Of a stretch of 64,000 bases of DNA, positions 47,614-57,673 are shown piece by piece. Under the pieces are notes generated by a model. It searched no databases. It saw only the letters and a list, made by a program, of their open reading frames with translations, and had not been told where the DNA came from. Position 1 is the first letter of the stretch, and each line of letters begins with the position of its first letter. Position numbers and translations under genes: made by a program. The stretch comes from Kiloniella laminariae (GTDB lineage: Bacteria; Pseudomonadota; Alphaproteobacteria; Kiloniellales; Kiloniellaceae). Location: contig NZ_JAPWGY010000002.1 of NCBI RefSeq assembly GCF_027214005.1, forward strand, positions 769,860 to 833,859. The letters are read 5' to 3'.

Positions 47614-49629
47614 ATGACTGCACTGCGCTTTCCCGTTTCTGCTGCGGACGCCGCGCCAGGTAGTAACCACAGCGAAATGGCAAATGCCATTCGTGCTCTT
47701 TCTATGGATGCCGTTCAGCGCGCGAATTCGGGCCATCCAGGAATGCCAATGGGCATGGCTGATGTTGCTACTGTTCTTTTTAGCCGTTTTCTAAAATTTG
47801 ATCCTTTGCGCCCCGACTGGGCAAACCGCGACCGCTTCGTGCTGTCTGCCGGACATGGATCAATGCTGATCTATTCCTTGCTTCATCTCACCGGTTATCC
47901 GGATATGACAATGGAGCAGCTGAAGAATTTCCGCCAGCTGGACAGCATTACTGCCGGGCACCCCGAATACGGCCACGCACCGGGTATCGAGACCACAACC
48001 GGACCACTGGGACAGGGCATTGCCACAGCTGTTGGAATGGCTCTGGGTGAGCGTCTGATGAACGCCCGCTATGGCGACAACATCGTTGATCACCACACCT
48101 ATGCCATTGCTGGTGACGGCTGTCTTATGGAAGGTATCAGTCATGAAGCAATTTCTCTTGCTGGACATCTGAAGCTCAGCAAGCTGATTGTACTTTTTGA
48201 TGATAACGGCATCACGATTGACGGTTCGACCGATCTTTCCGTTTCCGACAACCAGCTGATGCGTTTTCAAGCCTGTGGCTGGGATGCCGTCGCTGTCGAC
48301 GGACACGATCCAGAAGCCATTGCCCAGGCCATCGAAGCTGCCCGCAACAGCGACAAGCCTTCACTGATTGCCTGCAAGACCGTTATCGGTTTTGGTGCGC
48401 CAACCAAAGCCGGCACGTCCAAAACCCACGGCGCACCTCTCGGCGATGAAGAAATTGCAGGTACACGCGCCAAAATCGGCTGGCCGCATGCACCTTTTGA
48501 AATTCCGGACAACATCCTGAATGCCTGGCGTTCAGCCGGGAAACGCGGTGCTGAATTTGCGTCTGCCTGGGATGAAAATCTTGCCGCTCTTCCGGCAGAA
48601 AAACGCACACAGTTTGAACAGCAGATCTCTGGCAAGTTGCCTGAAGGCTGGAAAGAATCCATCCAGGCCTATAAACAGAAAGTAGCTGCCGAAGTTCCAA
48701 AACTGGCGACCCGTCAATCTTCACAGAATGCTCTGGATGTTTTGACAGCCGCTATTCCACAGATGATTGGTGGCTCAGCGGATCTGACTGGATCAAACAA
48801 CACCAAATCCGGAAGCCAGGGACCGGTAACTGCCAGTAATTTCGAAGGCAGTTACGTTTATTACGGTGTTCGCGAACACGGCATGGCCGCAGCCATGAAC
48901 GGTCTGGCTCTATACGGTGGTTTTATCCCTTACGGTGGAACCTTCCTGGTCTTCACTGACTATTGCCGCCCCTCCATTCGCCTTTCTGCCCTGATGAAAC
49001 AGCGGGTCATCTATGTCATGACCCATGATTCCATTGGCCTTGGCGAAGACGGCCCGACCCATCAACCTGTCGAGCACCTCGCCTCCCTACGCGCGATTCC
49101 AAATCTCAATGTCTTCCGCCCTGCAGATGCCATTGAGACAGCCGAATGTTGGGAATTGGCTCTGGAAGCAGAAGATACACCATCCGTAATTGCCCTGACC
49201 CGTCAGGGACTTCCTGCCCAGCGCAAGGATATCTCGGTCAACTATTCCGGATATGGTGGCTACATCCTCAACCCATCAGTTCTGGATCGACAGGTGACTC
49301 TGCTTGCTTCAGGTTCCGAAGTCGAAATTGCCATTCAGGGCCAAAAGCTTCTTGAAGCAATGGGAATCGGAACAGCTGTTGTTTCCATGCCTTGCTGGGA
49401 AATCTTCAAACAGCAACCCCAGCATTATCGAGACGAGGTTCTCTCCCCCGGCACACTGACCGTTGCGGTTGAAGCCGCGCTGTCCTTTGGCTGGCATGAG
49501 TGGATCGGCCAGCATGGCGCATTTGTCGGCATGGAAGATTTTGGTGCTTCGGCACCGATTGACCAGTTGTACAAGAAGTTCAAGATCACACCTGAAGCCA
49601 TTGTCGAAGCTGTGAAGGCACGTCTTTGA
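47614..49629 (+). CDS. tkt: Transketolase
   Basis: 671 residues from the ATG at 47614, with GGGGA (47601-47605) upstream; an in-frame TTG at 47599 overlaps that site. Thiamine-diphosphate motifs are [11 protein letters not shown], the TPP/Mg2+ segment GDGCLMEG...DDNGITIDG and the pyrimidine-domain [15 protein letters not shown]. It transfers two-carbon ketol units in the pentose phosphate pathway. First gene of a tkt-fba-gap group in the same direction. Confidence 0.97.
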   Translation: MTALRFPVSAADAAPGSNHSEMANAIRALSMDAVQRANSGHPGMPMGMADVATVLFSRFLKFDPLRPDWANRDRFVLSAGHGSMLIYSLLHLTGYPDMTMEQLKNFRQLDSITAGHPEYGHAPGIETTTGPLGQGIATAVGMALGERLMNARYGDNIVDHHTYAIAGDGCLMEGISHEAISLAGHLKLSKLIVLFDDNGITIDGSTDLSVSDNQLMRFQACGWDAVAVDGHDPEAIAQAIEAARNSDKPSLIACKTVIGFGAPTKAGTSKTHGAPLGDEEIAGTRAKIGWPHAPFEIPDNILNAWRSAGKRGAEFASAWDENLAALPAEKRTQFEQQISGKLPEGWKESIQAYKQKVAAEVPKLATRQSSQNALDVLTAAIPQMIGGSADLTGSNNTKSGSQGPVTASNFEGSYVYYGVREHGMAAAMNGLALYGGFIPYGGTFLVFTDYCRPSIRLSALMKQRVIYVMTHDSIGLGEDGPTHQPVEHLASLRAIPNLNVFRPADAIETAECWELALEAEDTPSVIALTRQGLPAQRKDISVNYSGYGGYILNPSVLDRQVTLLASGSEVEIAIQGQKLLEAMGIGTAVVSMPCWEIFKQQPQHYRDEVLSPGTLTVAVEAALSFGWHEWIGQHGAFVGMEDFGASAPIDQLYKKFKITPEAIVEAVKARL

Positions 49630-49640
49630 GCCCAAATCCT

Positions 49641-49672
49641 GTGTGCCCCGGGGGAAAATTCTCCCGGGACAC
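49641..49672 (+). terminator. Imperfect hairpin between tkt and fba
   Basis: A near-palindromic GTGT...ACAC element whose core CCCGGGGGAA/TTCTCCCGGG forms a long stem with one G-U pair and a two-base loop. It has no T tract, so it may protect or attenuate the tkt transcript rather than end it. Confidence 0.5.
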
Positions 49673-49728
49673 CACCAGGCTATATATACTCGGGAAGCTA
49701 TTCCCAGAAATATGCAAGGTAACAAACC

Positions 49729-50727
49729 ATGACTGAAACACTTGCAGACATTGCACAGGCACTCGTTGTTGACGGCAAAGGGATCCTTGCCGCCGACGAA
49801 AGCACTGGCACAATCAAAAAACGATTTGATTCCATTTCAACAGAATCAACGGACAGTTCGCGCCGGGATTACAGGGAACTCCTGTTTAGGGCACCCGGTA
49901 TCGAGAGATACATTAGCGGTGTTATCCTTTATGACGAGACCCTGCGCCAGACTGCAGCCGACGGCACACCTCTTGCCAAAGTTCTCCAGGATCAGAACAT
50001 CATTCCAGGTATCAAGGTAGACCTCGGGGCAAAAACCCTGGCAGGTCACCCGGGCGAAACCATTACAGAAGGCCTCGACGGCCTCCGGGATCGTCTGAAC
50101 GAATACGCCGGTCTTGGTGCCAAGTTCACCAAATGGCGCGGCGTGTATCACATCACGGATGAATCACCCAGTTTTGCGGCCATTCACGCCAATGCCCATG
50201 CCCTTGCACGCTACGCTGCTCTGGCACAGGAAGCCGGGATGGTGCCGATTGTAGAACCAGAAATTCTGATGGATGGTGAACACGATATCAATGTTTGTCA
50301 GGCCGTCAGCGAAGAAGTGTTGCGATCGGTTTTTGCCGAACTGGCAAATCAGGAAGTCGAGCTGGAAGGTATTCTTCTGAAGCCCAATATGGTTATTGCT
50401 GGTCAGGATTGCCCTGAACAGAATTCCGTAGATGACGTTGCGGAACGGACACTTGATACGCTCAAGCGTTGCGTTCCGGCTGCCGTACCCGGAATTGTGT
50501 TCCTTTCCGGCGGCCAAAGTGATGAGCTCGCAACAGCCCATCTCAATGCCATGAACAAACTGGGACGAAATCTCCCCTGGAAACTCAGTTTTTCCTATGG
50601 ACGCGCTCTGCAGGCTGCTCCGCTCCTGGCCTGGGGCGGGAAAAGCGAGAATGCCACAGCCATGCAGGCCGCTTTTATCAAACGTGCCGAGGATAACAGC
50701 AAGGCCGCGACAGGAACTTACGCCTAG
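49729..50727 (+). CDS. Class I fructose-bisphosphate aldolase
   Basis: 332 residues of the metazoan-like class I aldolase family. The N-terminal KGILAADESTGTIKKRF and the active-site LEGILLKPNMVIAG with the Schiff-base Lys are diagnostic. FLSGGQSDELATAHLNAMN forms the phosphate site. It cleaves fructose-1,6-bisphosphate to dihydroxyacetone phosphate and glyceraldehyde-3-phosphate. It sits between tkt and gap in the same direction and is followed by an intrinsic terminator. Confidence 0.95.
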   Translation: MTETLADIAQALVVDGKGILAADESTGTIKKRFDSISTESTDSSRRDYRELLFRAPGIERYISGVILYDETLRQTAADGTPLAKVLQDQNIIPGIKVDLGAKTLAGHPGETITEGLDGLRDRLNEYAGLGAKFTKWRGVYHITDESPSFAAIHANAHALARYAALAQEAGMVPIVEPEILMDGEHDINVCQAVSEEVLRSVFAELANQEVELEGILLKPNMVIAGQDCPEQNSVDDVAERTLDTLKRCVPAAVPGIVFLSGGQSDELATAHLNAMNKLGRNLPWKLSFSYGRALQAAPLLAWGGKSENATAMQAAFIKRAEDNSKAATGTYA

Positions 50728-50742
50728 GCAGAACAGAATAAG

Positions 50743-50772
50743 ACGCTCCTTCCCTACGGTTGGAGCGTTTTT
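50743..50772 (+). terminator. Intrinsic terminator downstream of fba
   Basis: ACGCTCC (50743-50749) pairs with GGAGCGT (50762-50768), followed by TTTT. It begins 16 bases after the stop codon, so gap probably has its own promoter in the ~75 bases that remain. Confidence 0.85.
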
Positions 50773-50847
50773 ACCAAGGGCTTAAGCCCAACAGACGACA
50801 GACAATAAAAAACTTTAAATCAGAGTAGTGAAAATAGGTTCCACATC

Positions 50848-51858
50848 ATGACAGTAAAAGTTGGAATCAATGGTTTTGGTCGCATTGGTCGCCTTACGCT
50901 CCGCGGAGCAATCGAGACCAATCGCGACGATATCGAAATCGTTGCTATCAATGCATCCGGTGCACCCTCTATGCACGCCCATATGCTTAAATTCGATTCA
51001 GTGCACGGTACCCTTAACGCTGATGTTGATGCCGATGAGGAAAACCTCATCGTCAATGGTCGCAAGATCCGCATGCTTCACGATCGTGACCCGGCCAAGC
51101 TTCCCTGGAGCAAATACGGCGTGGATATCGTTTTGGAATGCACAGGCGCTTTCAACAATGTTGAAGGCTCCTCCCTGCACCTGATCGGCGGTGCAAAAAA
51201 GGTTCTGGTCTCTGCTCCTTGCAAAAAGGGTTGTGATCTGACCGTCGTCTACGGGGTCAACCACAAGAAATTGCAGGCAGATCACAAGATTGTCTCCAAT
51301 GCCTCCTGCACCACCAACTGCCTGGCACCAGTCGTCGATGTACTGCAAAACACCATTGGCATCAAAAATGGTTTCATGACCACGACTCATGCCTACACTG
51401 GTGACCAGACCACGGTGGATTCCAAACACAAGGATCTGCGCCGGGCCCGTGCCGCCGCCGTGTCCATGATCCCGACATCGACAGGGGCTGCCCGTGCCAT
51501 TGGCGAAGTCCTCCCTGTGCTTGAAGGCAAGCTGGAAGGAAACGCCATCCGCGTCCCAACCGCAAACGTCAGCTGTATCGATCTGACTTTTACAGCCGAA
51601 CGGGATACGACAGTCGAGGAAATCAACAACGCCATGATCGATGCCTCCAAAGGCTATCTTAAAGGTGTTCTGGGCATCAACTCTCTGCCGCTGGTTTCCT
51701 GTGATTTCAATCACAACCCCTCTTCCTCTGTCTTTGATACAACCCAGACCCAGATTATCGGCGGCAACTTCGTTCGTGTTCTGGCCTGGTATGACAATGA
51801 ATGGGGCTTTAGTCTGCGCATGCTAGATACTGCCGTCGCTATGGGTGAAAACCTGTAA
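50848..51858 (+). CDS. gap: Glyceraldehyde-3-phosphate dehydrogenase
   Basis: 336 residues. Rossmann N-terminus VGINGFGRIGRL; catalytic Cys in SNASCTTNCLAPV; substrate loop TTHAYTGDQ; C-terminal WYDNEWGFS. It oxidises glyceraldehyde-3-phosphate with NAD(P)+. Phosphoglycerate kinase, often the next gene in alphaproteobacteria, is absent here; a strong terminator follows. Confidence 0.97.
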   Translation: MTVKVGINGFGRIGRLTLRGAIETNRDDIEIVAINASGAPSMHAHMLKFDSVHGTLNADVDADEENLIVNGRKIRMLHDRDPAKLPWSKYGVDIVLECTGAFNNVEGSSLHLIGGAKKVLVSAPCKKGCDLTVVYGVNHKKLQADHKIVSNASCTTNCLAPVVDVLQNTIGIKNGFMTTTHAYTGDQTTVDSKHKDLRRARAAAVSMIPTSTGAARAIGEVLPVLEGKLEGNAIRVPTANVSCIDLTFTAERDTTVEEINNAMIDASKGYLKGVLGINSLPLVSCDFNHNPSSSVFDTTQTQIIGGNFVRVLAWYDNEWGFSLRMLDTAVAMGENL

Positions 51859-51881
51859 AGCCTCGCGTTATCGCATAACAA

Positions 51882-51925
51882 AAAGCAGAAAGCGGAGTAC
51901 TTCATTGTACTCCGCTTTCTGCTTT
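51882..51925 (+). terminator. Strong hairpin terminator downstream of gap
   Basis: A perfect 19-bp stem (AAAGCAGAAAGCGGAGTAC with its complement at 51907-51925) and the loop TTCATT. It ends the tkt-fba-gap region. Confidence 0.9.
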
Positions 51926-52011
51926 GACCAACTTGCCTCTTCACATCTTGAGATCAGGACTGTTAGGATTGAATACCCTGCCTCATCCTTCTCAAACGAA
52001 CGGTCCAACCC

Positions 52012-52650
52012 ATGTATGACCTGAATCACTGGTTGATCTTTCTTGCCGCCGCAACTGCGCTAAATCTGTCCCCCGGACCTGATTCGATCTATATCCTTTC
52101 CAATACCATTGCCCACGGCAAACGCATCGGCTTTGCCGCCACCAGCGGAATCGCTTCCGGTGCCATGGTTCACATACTTGCTGCCGCCTTTGGTCTTTCA
52201 GCTGTTCTTGCCACTTCAGCCCTCGCCTTTACCCTGGTTAAGTGGGTCGGGGCTGCTTATCTGTGCTATCTCGGTATCCAGATGCTTCTGTCGCGATCAA
52301 ACAGTCTGGAGCTTGGCAATCAAACTCCGTCCAAAACCATGACGCCTCTCTCAGCTTATCGCCAGGGCATTATGGTAAACATTCTGAACCCGAAAGTAGC
52401 CATATTTTTTACGGCCTTTCTGCCCCAGTTTATCGACATTGAATTTGGATACGTAACCTTTCAGTTCCTGCTGCTTGGCCTGATTGTCAATCTGCTCGGC
52501 GTGGCCATAGAGCTTTGTTATGTGCTGGGTGCTGACAAGATGACTCTCGCATTGCGACGTCACCCCCGGGTTGGTGTCTGGCTGGACCGCCTGCTTGGCA
52601 GCATTCTGGTTGCCCTCGGAATTCGTCTGGGCCTGCAAGACCGCACATAA
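52012..52650 (+). CDS. LysE/RhtB family translocator
   Basis: 212 residues with about six helices. The N-terminal NLSPGPDSIYILSNTIAHGKR and the mid-protein ILNPKVAIFFTAFLPQF are the two family signatures. It exports amino acids or derivatives across the inner membrane; the substrate is unknown. It is intact, unlike the paralogue at 25007-25618. It precedes the thiE-like gene by 94 bases. Confidence 0.92.
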   Translation: MYDLNHWLIFLAAATALNLSPGPDSIYILSNTIAHGKRIGFAATSGIASGAMVHILAAAFGLSAVLATSALAFTLVKWVGAAYLCYLGIQMLLSRSNSLELGNQTPSKTMTPLSAYRQGIMVNILNPKVAIFFTAFLPQFIDIEFGYVTFQFLLLGLIVNLLGVAIELCYVLGADKMTLALRRHPRVGVWLDRLLGSILVALGIRLGLQDRT

Positions 52651-52744
52651 CGTTCGGGGCATCTTGTGGACCTATTCCAAACCCGTTTATGAGCTATGCT
52701 CACTTGGCGATTGTCAGTTCCAATACCCTCAGGTATGAAAAACT

Positions 52745-53398
52745 ATGAATTCAGAACTCTACCTTCTTACACCGCCAGAACTGCTGACTGGCGAGCTTGC
52801 TTTTGAAAGCTTCCTCCCCTCCTTCAATGAAGCCCTGGGCGGCGGGAAGATTTCCTGCATTCTCCTCAGCGGCACGGCTTCATCACCTGACCTGCTTGAG
52901 GATATCGCAACACGCCTCTGCCCTTTGGCACAGCAGCGTGATATCGCTTTTTTGCTGGAAGATGATTACGAGACAGCATTACGTCTGGGTTGTGACGGTG
53001 TGCACCTGAATTCCACCGCAGCCTACAAAAAAGCCCGACAACATTTGGGAAGCGAAAGCATTGTCGGTGTCGACTGTGGTGTTTCACGCCACGACGCCCT
53101 CCTTGCTGGAGAGGCCGGGGCCGATTATATCGCCTTCAACAACAGGCGCCCCTTGCCCGAGATCGATGACCCTGAAGTTCGCGAGTTTGAAGAAAACGGT
53201 CCTCGAGGACTCGATCTTCTCACCTGGTGGCAGACGATGATGACCCCACCCTGTATATCTCTGGATGATGTCTCTCTTGATCTGGCGCGGGACCATGCTG
53301 AAGCCGGAGCCGATTTTGTCGCAGTCCAGGGAGCAGTCTGGAACCATCCAGCGGGACCAGCCAAAGCGATTGCCGAACTCAACGAGGCGATTGCCTGA
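52745..53398 (+). CDS. Thiamine phosphate synthase-like protein
   Basis: 217-residue TIM-barrel protein of the ThiE/TenI family. The ThiE-like segments are DDYETALRLGCDGVHLN and SIVGVDCGVSRHDALLAGEAGADYIAFN, followed by the C-terminal AEAGADFVAVQGAVW. ThiE joins hydroxymethylpyrimidine-PP and thiazole-P. Some phosphate-site residues (usually CHS, SIG) are altered (GVDCGVS), so a TenI-like regulatory or divergent role is possible. It is followed by efp in the same direction, an order seen in several alphaproteobacteria. Confidence 0.85.
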   Translation: MNSELYLLTPPELLTGELAFESFLPSFNEALGGGKISCILLSGTASSPDLLEDIATRLCPLAQQRDIAFLLEDDYETALRLGCDGVHLNSTAAYKKARQHLGSESIVGVDCGVSRHDALLAGEAGADYIAFNNRRPLPEIDDPEVREFEENGPRGLDLLTWWQTMMTPPCISLDDVSLDLARDHAEAGADFVAVQGAVWNHPAGPAKAIAELNEAIA

Positions 53399-53475
53399 AC
53401 GGCGCAGAACTGATAGCTTCCGCACCGAAACAATGAATACCTGTGTTATTTGACAACTAAAGACGGGCACTAATC

Positions 53476-54042
53476 ATGAAAATTAACGGGAACGCCATTC
53501 GCCCCGGCAATATTATTGAACACAAAGGCCGCTTGTGGCGTGCAATGAAAACCCAGCACACCCAGCCAGGCAAAGGCGGCGCATATCTACAAGTTGAATT
53601 GAAAGATATCCGCGACGGAACCAAACTCAACGAACGCTTCCGCGCCAGTGAAGATGTTGACCGGGTTCGCCTTGACCAGATGGAATACCAGTTCCTCTTC
53701 GCTGATGGCGAGATGCTCAACTTCATGAACAACGAAACCTACGAACAGATCGCCCTGCATAGTGATCTTGTTGGTGAGCCCGTCGCCTTTCTTCAGGACG
53801 GTATGACCGTCACTATCGAACTCTACGAAGAAGAGCCGATCTCTGTGGTTCTGCCTGACTCTGTCGTGTGCGAAATTGTTGAAGCGGATGCCGTTGTCAA
53901 AGGACAGACCGCGTCTTCTTCCTTCAAGCCGGCTATTCTCGACAATGGCGTGCGCATCCTTGTACCTCCACACATTGCTTCTGGTACCCGTGTTGTCGTC
54001 AACACGGCTGATGCCAGCTATGTGGAACGCGCCAAAGACTAA
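53476..54042 (+). CDS. efp: Elongation factor P
   Basis: 188 residues, three beta-barrel domains. The domain-I loop tip is PGKGGAY with Lys33 at the position modified in other bacteria (E. coli Lys34). It relieves ribosomes stalled at polyproline. The Pro-rich TolA and OmpA-domain proteins of this window are obvious clients. Whether Lys33 is beta-lysylated depends on epmA/epmB, which are not in the window. Confidence 0.97.
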   Translation: MKINGNAIRPGNIIEHKGRLWRAMKTQHTQPGKGGAYLQVELKDIRDGTKLNERFRASEDVDRVRLDQMEYQFLFADGEMLNFMNNETYEQIALHSDLVGEPVAFLQDGMTVTIELYEEEPISVVLPDSVVCEIVEADAVVKGQTASSSFKPAILDNGVRILVPPHIASGTRVVVNTADASYVERAKD

Positions 54043-54103
54043 CGCCGATAACGGAGGATAGTCAGCAGCTGTCCTCCGCCCTAACTAACGGAAAGTAATT
54101 TCG

Positions 54104-54904
54104 ATGGCATATCGCTCACCACGCATTACCGTTATGGCCAAAGCCGCCGAGAAGGCTGCCCGGAGCCTGAAACGCGACTTCGGCGAAGTGGAAAATCTGC
54201 AGGTATCGAAAAAAGGTCCCGCTGATTTCGTTTCTGCCGCGGATCTGAAAGCTGAAAAAATCCTGAAGGATGAACTGAAAAGAGCTCGTCCTGAATTCGG
54301 CTTCCTCACAGAAGAAGCCGGGATCGAAAAAGGCAGCAGTCCTGATGAGCGCTGGATCATTGATCCTCTTGATGGCACCACCAACTTTCTGCATGGATTA
54401 CCACATTTTGCGATCTCGATCGCTCTGGAGGTTCGCGGGGAAATTGTTGCCGGCGTAATTTATGATCCGATCAAGGACGAAATGTTTACCGCTGAAAAGG
54501 GTAACGGTGCCTACCTCAATGACCGCAGAATTCGGGTCTCTGCCCGGGTTGCCCTGGAAACTACAGTGGTCGCGACGGGAACACCTTATCTTGGTCGCGG
54601 AGACCGGGGACCTTTCCTTCGGGAAGTGAATGCTGTTATGGCCCAGACTGCCGGTATTCGCCGCTGGGGCGCCGCTGCTCTGGACCTGGCCTATGTTGCC
54701 TGTGGTCGCTATGACGCCTTCTGGGAACGCGATCTCTCTTCCTGGGATGTCGCCGCAGGCATACTGATGGTGAAAGAAGCAGGGGGAACAGTCAGCGAAG
54801 TTGAAGGTCGTCCAATAAAACTGGAAAGCCCGAGCATCCTGTGCGCCAATATAGATCTTCACCCCAAGATGCTGAAACTATTCAAAGAATCAGGAAAATA
54901 CTGA
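54104..54904 (+). CDS. suhB: Inositol monophosphatase family protein SuhB
   Basis: 266 residues. Metal and catalytic motifs are EEAG, WIIDPLDGTTNFLHG and WDVAAGILMVKEAGG. It dephosphorylates inositol-1-phosphate or related sugar phosphates. In E. coli SuhB is also a ribosomal-RNA antitermination factor. efp-suhB adjacency is typical of alphaproteobacteria. A hairpin terminator follows. Confidence 0.93.
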   Translation: MAYRSPRITVMAKAAEKAARSLKRDFGEVENLQVSKKGPADFVSAADLKAEKILKDELKRARPEFGFLTEEAGIEKGSSPDERWIIDPLDGTTNFLHGLPHFAISIALEVRGEIVAGVIYDPIKDEMFTAEKGNGAYLNDRRIRVSARVALETTVVATGTPYLGRGDRGPFLREVNAVMAQTAGIRRWGAAALDLAYVACGRYDAFWERDLSSWDVAAGILMVKEAGGTVSEVEGRPIKLESPSILCANIDLHPKMLKLFKESGKY

Positions 54905-54928
54905 TCTGATTTCAATATTTGGTGACCG

Positions 54929-54963
54929 AACAAAGAGCCTGCACAATGCGGGCTCTTTGTTCT
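54929..54963 (+). terminator. Intrinsic terminator downstream of suhB
   Basis: AACAAAGAGCC-TGC pairs with GCGGGCTCTTTGTT (one T-G pair), loop ACAAT, then T-rich sequence. It starts 25 bases after the stop codon. Confidence 0.85.
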
Positions 54964-55048
54964 TTCTGCCTTGCCTATTGTCGTAGCCCTGTATCAGCAT
55001 TAAGCTATGTACCCAGATTCACTAGAGAATCATCCTGGGGGATATACG

Positions 55049-56407
55049 TTGTTCAAGTTAGCTATCGACCTGTTAGAAAATTCCGACACCACGCGTAAAA
55101 TGCGCCTTTTATCCTGTTGCACTATCCTTGCAGCAATCGGGATATCATCGACGACTTCCGCACAGACGGTGGTGATTGGCGGATCTGGCAGTTCCGGCGT
55201 TTATGTCAACGAACAGCTCGCGGGGCCGGTTCCCAACTATGCCAACGCCTATGGTGGCCAGGCAGTCCCCTCAGGCTATCCTGGCACAAGTGACGGGCAA
55301 TACCTCAGCAGGCCGGGAAAACTCCTTTTCCCTCCCCAGAATTACCCCCACAGCCAGGTCACAGTATCGAGTTTTGCAGCTGTACAGACATCAGGCATAA
55401 CGTCACAGCAGGGCTGGCAACAAAAGCCGGGCGCGACCAGTTCACTGTATAACCCTTACGGTCAACCTGTCATTCCTCTCGCACAGGCAAAATCGAATGG
55501 CTATGCCCAGCCCAAATATCCTGACCAGATTCCTGCATTTCAGCCCCAGTCCCAACTTTTGGTGCCACCTCCAGCAGGGCGACCACAAACAACGGCACGG
55601 GTATCTGCACCGAAAACACAACCAGCAGAAACTTCCGATATAATTACACCGGAAGTAAAAATTGCCCGGGCAACGCCGACAGAAGCTGAGGCAACACCAG
55701 CGCCAGCTCCCAAGACCGTTGCGAAAAAAGCTCCACCATCCATTGTCCCTCCTGCACCAACGGTATCTGCTGAAACTCCCGTGGTACCAAAAACCAAAAT
55801 TGCAAAAGTTCCGGAGCCGTCTACCAGCTCTGTTTCCGGCTCAGCAGCAAAAGTTCCCGCACCAAAGGTCGCTACTGCGCCAACAGAGCCAGTGACAATC
55901 ACCCCTATTCAAAAGCCTGCAGTATCAAACGAACCCGCGACTATTGCAGAAGACCTGCCTCCTGCAATTCCTGCGGCTCCCTCCATCGCATCAGACGACT
56001 CGTCTCTGAACGAGACGACCGCAGAGCTTCCACCGCCGCCTCCACCGCCCGCGGGTCCAACACCTGTTGAAACGGCTGCACTCACGTCTGGTGGGGCACT
56101 TGCTCCGATGGAACTGACTTTTGCTCCCGAGCTGGCCGAACTCAGCCCGTCTGCGAAAGACAAACTGAACAAGCTCGCGGATTATATGCTTGAAAATGAT
56201 ACGGCGGTTATCCAGCTTCTCGCCTATGCTGGCGACAACGAGAGTAATGCCCAGGCACGCCGGGTTTCCCTCTCTCGGGCCCTTGCCGTGCGTGGCGTAC
56301 TGATGGACAGAGGTATCCAGAGTACAAGAATGCATGTGCGGGCGCTTGGGAACAAAACCAAAGACGGCAACCCAGACCGCGTAGATATCATCCCCGTCAA
56401 AAATTGA
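55049..56407 (+). CDS. Proline-rich periplasmic protein with C-terminal OmpA-like domain
   Basis: About 452 residues from a TTG at 55049, chosen because GGGGGA sits six bases upstream. ATGs at 55007 (longer) and 55100 (starting at the signal peptide MRLLSCCTILAA) are alternatives. The signal peptide ends near TTSAQT. A ~300-residue region rich in Pro, Ala, Thr and Lys follows, then an OmpA-like domain in the last ~95 residues (LTFAPELAELSPSAKDKL; ARRVSLSRALAVRGVL; GNPDRVDI). The usual NRRVEI ending is altered, so peptidoglycan binding is uncertain. It is followed by a TolQ-like channel gene and a MotB-like gene. Confidence 0.75.
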   Translation: MFKLAIDLLENSDTTRKMRLLSCCTILAAIGISSTTSAQTVVIGGSGSSGVYVNEQLAGPVPNYANAYGGQAVPSGYPGTSDGQYLSRPGKLLFPPQNYPHSQVTVSSFAAVQTSGITSQQGWQQKPGATSSLYNPYGQPVIPLAQAKSNGYAQPKYPDQIPAFQPQSQLLVPPPAGRPQTTARVSAPKTQPAETSDIITPEVKIARATPTEAEATPAPAPKTVAKKAPPSIVPPAPTVSAETPVVPKTKIAKVPEPSTSSVSGSAAKVPAPKVATAPTEPVTITPIQKPAVSNEPATIAEDLPPAIPAAPSIASDDSSLNETTAELPPPPPPPAGPTPVETAALTSGGALAPMELTFAPELAELSPSAKDKLNKLADYMLENDTAVIQLLAYAGDNESNAQARRVSLSRALAVRGVLMDRGIQSTRMHVRALGNKTKDGNPDRVDIIPVKN

Positions 56408-56506
56408 TCTGCCCATACTTTGCCAACAGCAAAGCAAAAGCCATAGTTTCGCCCTACAAGCCCTGTAATCTTCGCTGGTTTATTTGATCAAGAGGCATCT
56501 GACTCC

Positions 56507-57667
56507 ATGAAGCGTCCAACACGTTATCTTATTCGGATGGGTATTTTTCTGGGCATTGTCACCGCTGCCGTTGCGGTACTTTTCCCCAGCCTTCAAGAAG
56601 CATTTGTGGCCAATGCCGTAATGAACGGCATGATTCTCGGCGTTCTCGGTTTTGGCATCATCTATATTTTCCGTCAGGTCTTGTCTCTGCAAATAGAGCT
56701 TACATGGCTCAATCACCTCAAAAAAGAAACGCAGGAGGGGGTTGTTTTCGCTGGTGCCATCAGCGAATTCAGAGAGCCACGCCTTCTCGGCCCGATGGCG
56801 ACCATGATCGGAGAGAAAAAAGGGAAACTTAGCCTCTCGACCCTCTCAATGAGAACCCTTCTGGACGGCATTCAGGCCCGTATAGAAGAGAGTCACGAAA
56901 TTTCCCGTTATCTCATAGGTCTGCTGATCTTCCTGGGCCTGTTAGGGACATTTTGGGGACTGCTTGGCACTGTCAATGCCGTTGGTGACACGATTGCCGG
57001 CTTAAGCGCCACGGCCGATGATCCTTCGGCCATGTTCGACGAACTCAAGTCAGGTTTACAAACACCACTTTCGGGTATGGGAACAGCTTTCAGCTCGTCT
57101 CTTTTCGGCCTCGCCGGCTCGCTTGTCCTTGGCTTTCTCGAACTGCAGGCGGGACAAGCCCACAACCGTTTTTTGAACTATCTCGAAGAATGGCTTTCCG
57201 GCGTCACAAAACTGTCCAGCGGCAGCGCAGGTGTCGAAGGTGACCAGTCCGTTCCGGCATATATTTCAGCCTTGCTGGAACAAACGGCTGAAAGCCTTGA
57301 AAAGCTCCAGCGTACCATGTCCCGGGACGAAGACGAGCGGGTCAAGGCCAACCACACACTCGTCACCCTGACCGAGCGGATGTCAACACTGACCGATCAT
57401 ATGCGCGCGGAACAAAGTGTAATGCTCAGTATCGCCGAGACCCAGTCACAGCTGAAACCCATTCTGGCACAGCTTGCACAGACACAGAGCAAAGCGGTGA
57501 GTAGCGGTCTTGACGAGGCTTCCAAAGGGCATATACGAAACATGGATCTGCGCCTTGAAAAGCTCTCTGGTGACATTCTGAGTGGTCGTGAAAGTTCAGT
57601 TCAGGAAATCCGAAGCGAGATCCGGCTTTTAACCAGAACCCTGGCTGCTATGGCTGAAACGGAATAA
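56507..57667 (+). CDS. MotA/TolQ/ExbB-like inner-membrane channel protein
   Basis: 386 residues. Two membrane helices near the N-terminus (~10-30, ~40-60), a cytoplasmic loop, then a pair at ~140-165 and ~190-215 with the family signature LGLLGTFWGLLGTVNAVGDTI and FGLAGSLVLGFLELQAG. The C-terminal ~150 residues are predicted coiled coil. It should form the pentameric stator part of a proton-driven motor with the MotB-like protein encoded six bases downstream. It is distinct from tolQ (40047) of the same window. Confidence 0.85.
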   Translation: MKRPTRYLIRMGIFLGIVTAAVAVLFPSLQEAFVANAVMNGMILGVLGFGIIYIFRQVLSLQIELTWLNHLKKETQEGVVFAGAISEFREPRLLGPMATMIGEKKGKLSLSTLSMRTLLDGIQARIEESHEISRYLIGLLIFLGLLGTFWGLLGTVNAVGDTIAGLSATADDPSAMFDELKSGLQTPLSGMGTAFSSSLFGLAGSLVLGFLELQAGQAHNRFLNYLEEWLSGVTKLSSGSAGVEGDQSVPAYISALLEQTAESLEKLQRTMSRDEDERVKANHTLVTLTERMSTLTDHMRAEQSVMLSIAETQSQLKPILAQLAQTQSKAVSSGLDEASKGHIRNMDLRLEKLSGDILSGRESSVQEIRSEIRLLTRTLAAMAETE

Positions 57668-57673
57668 CCACAA

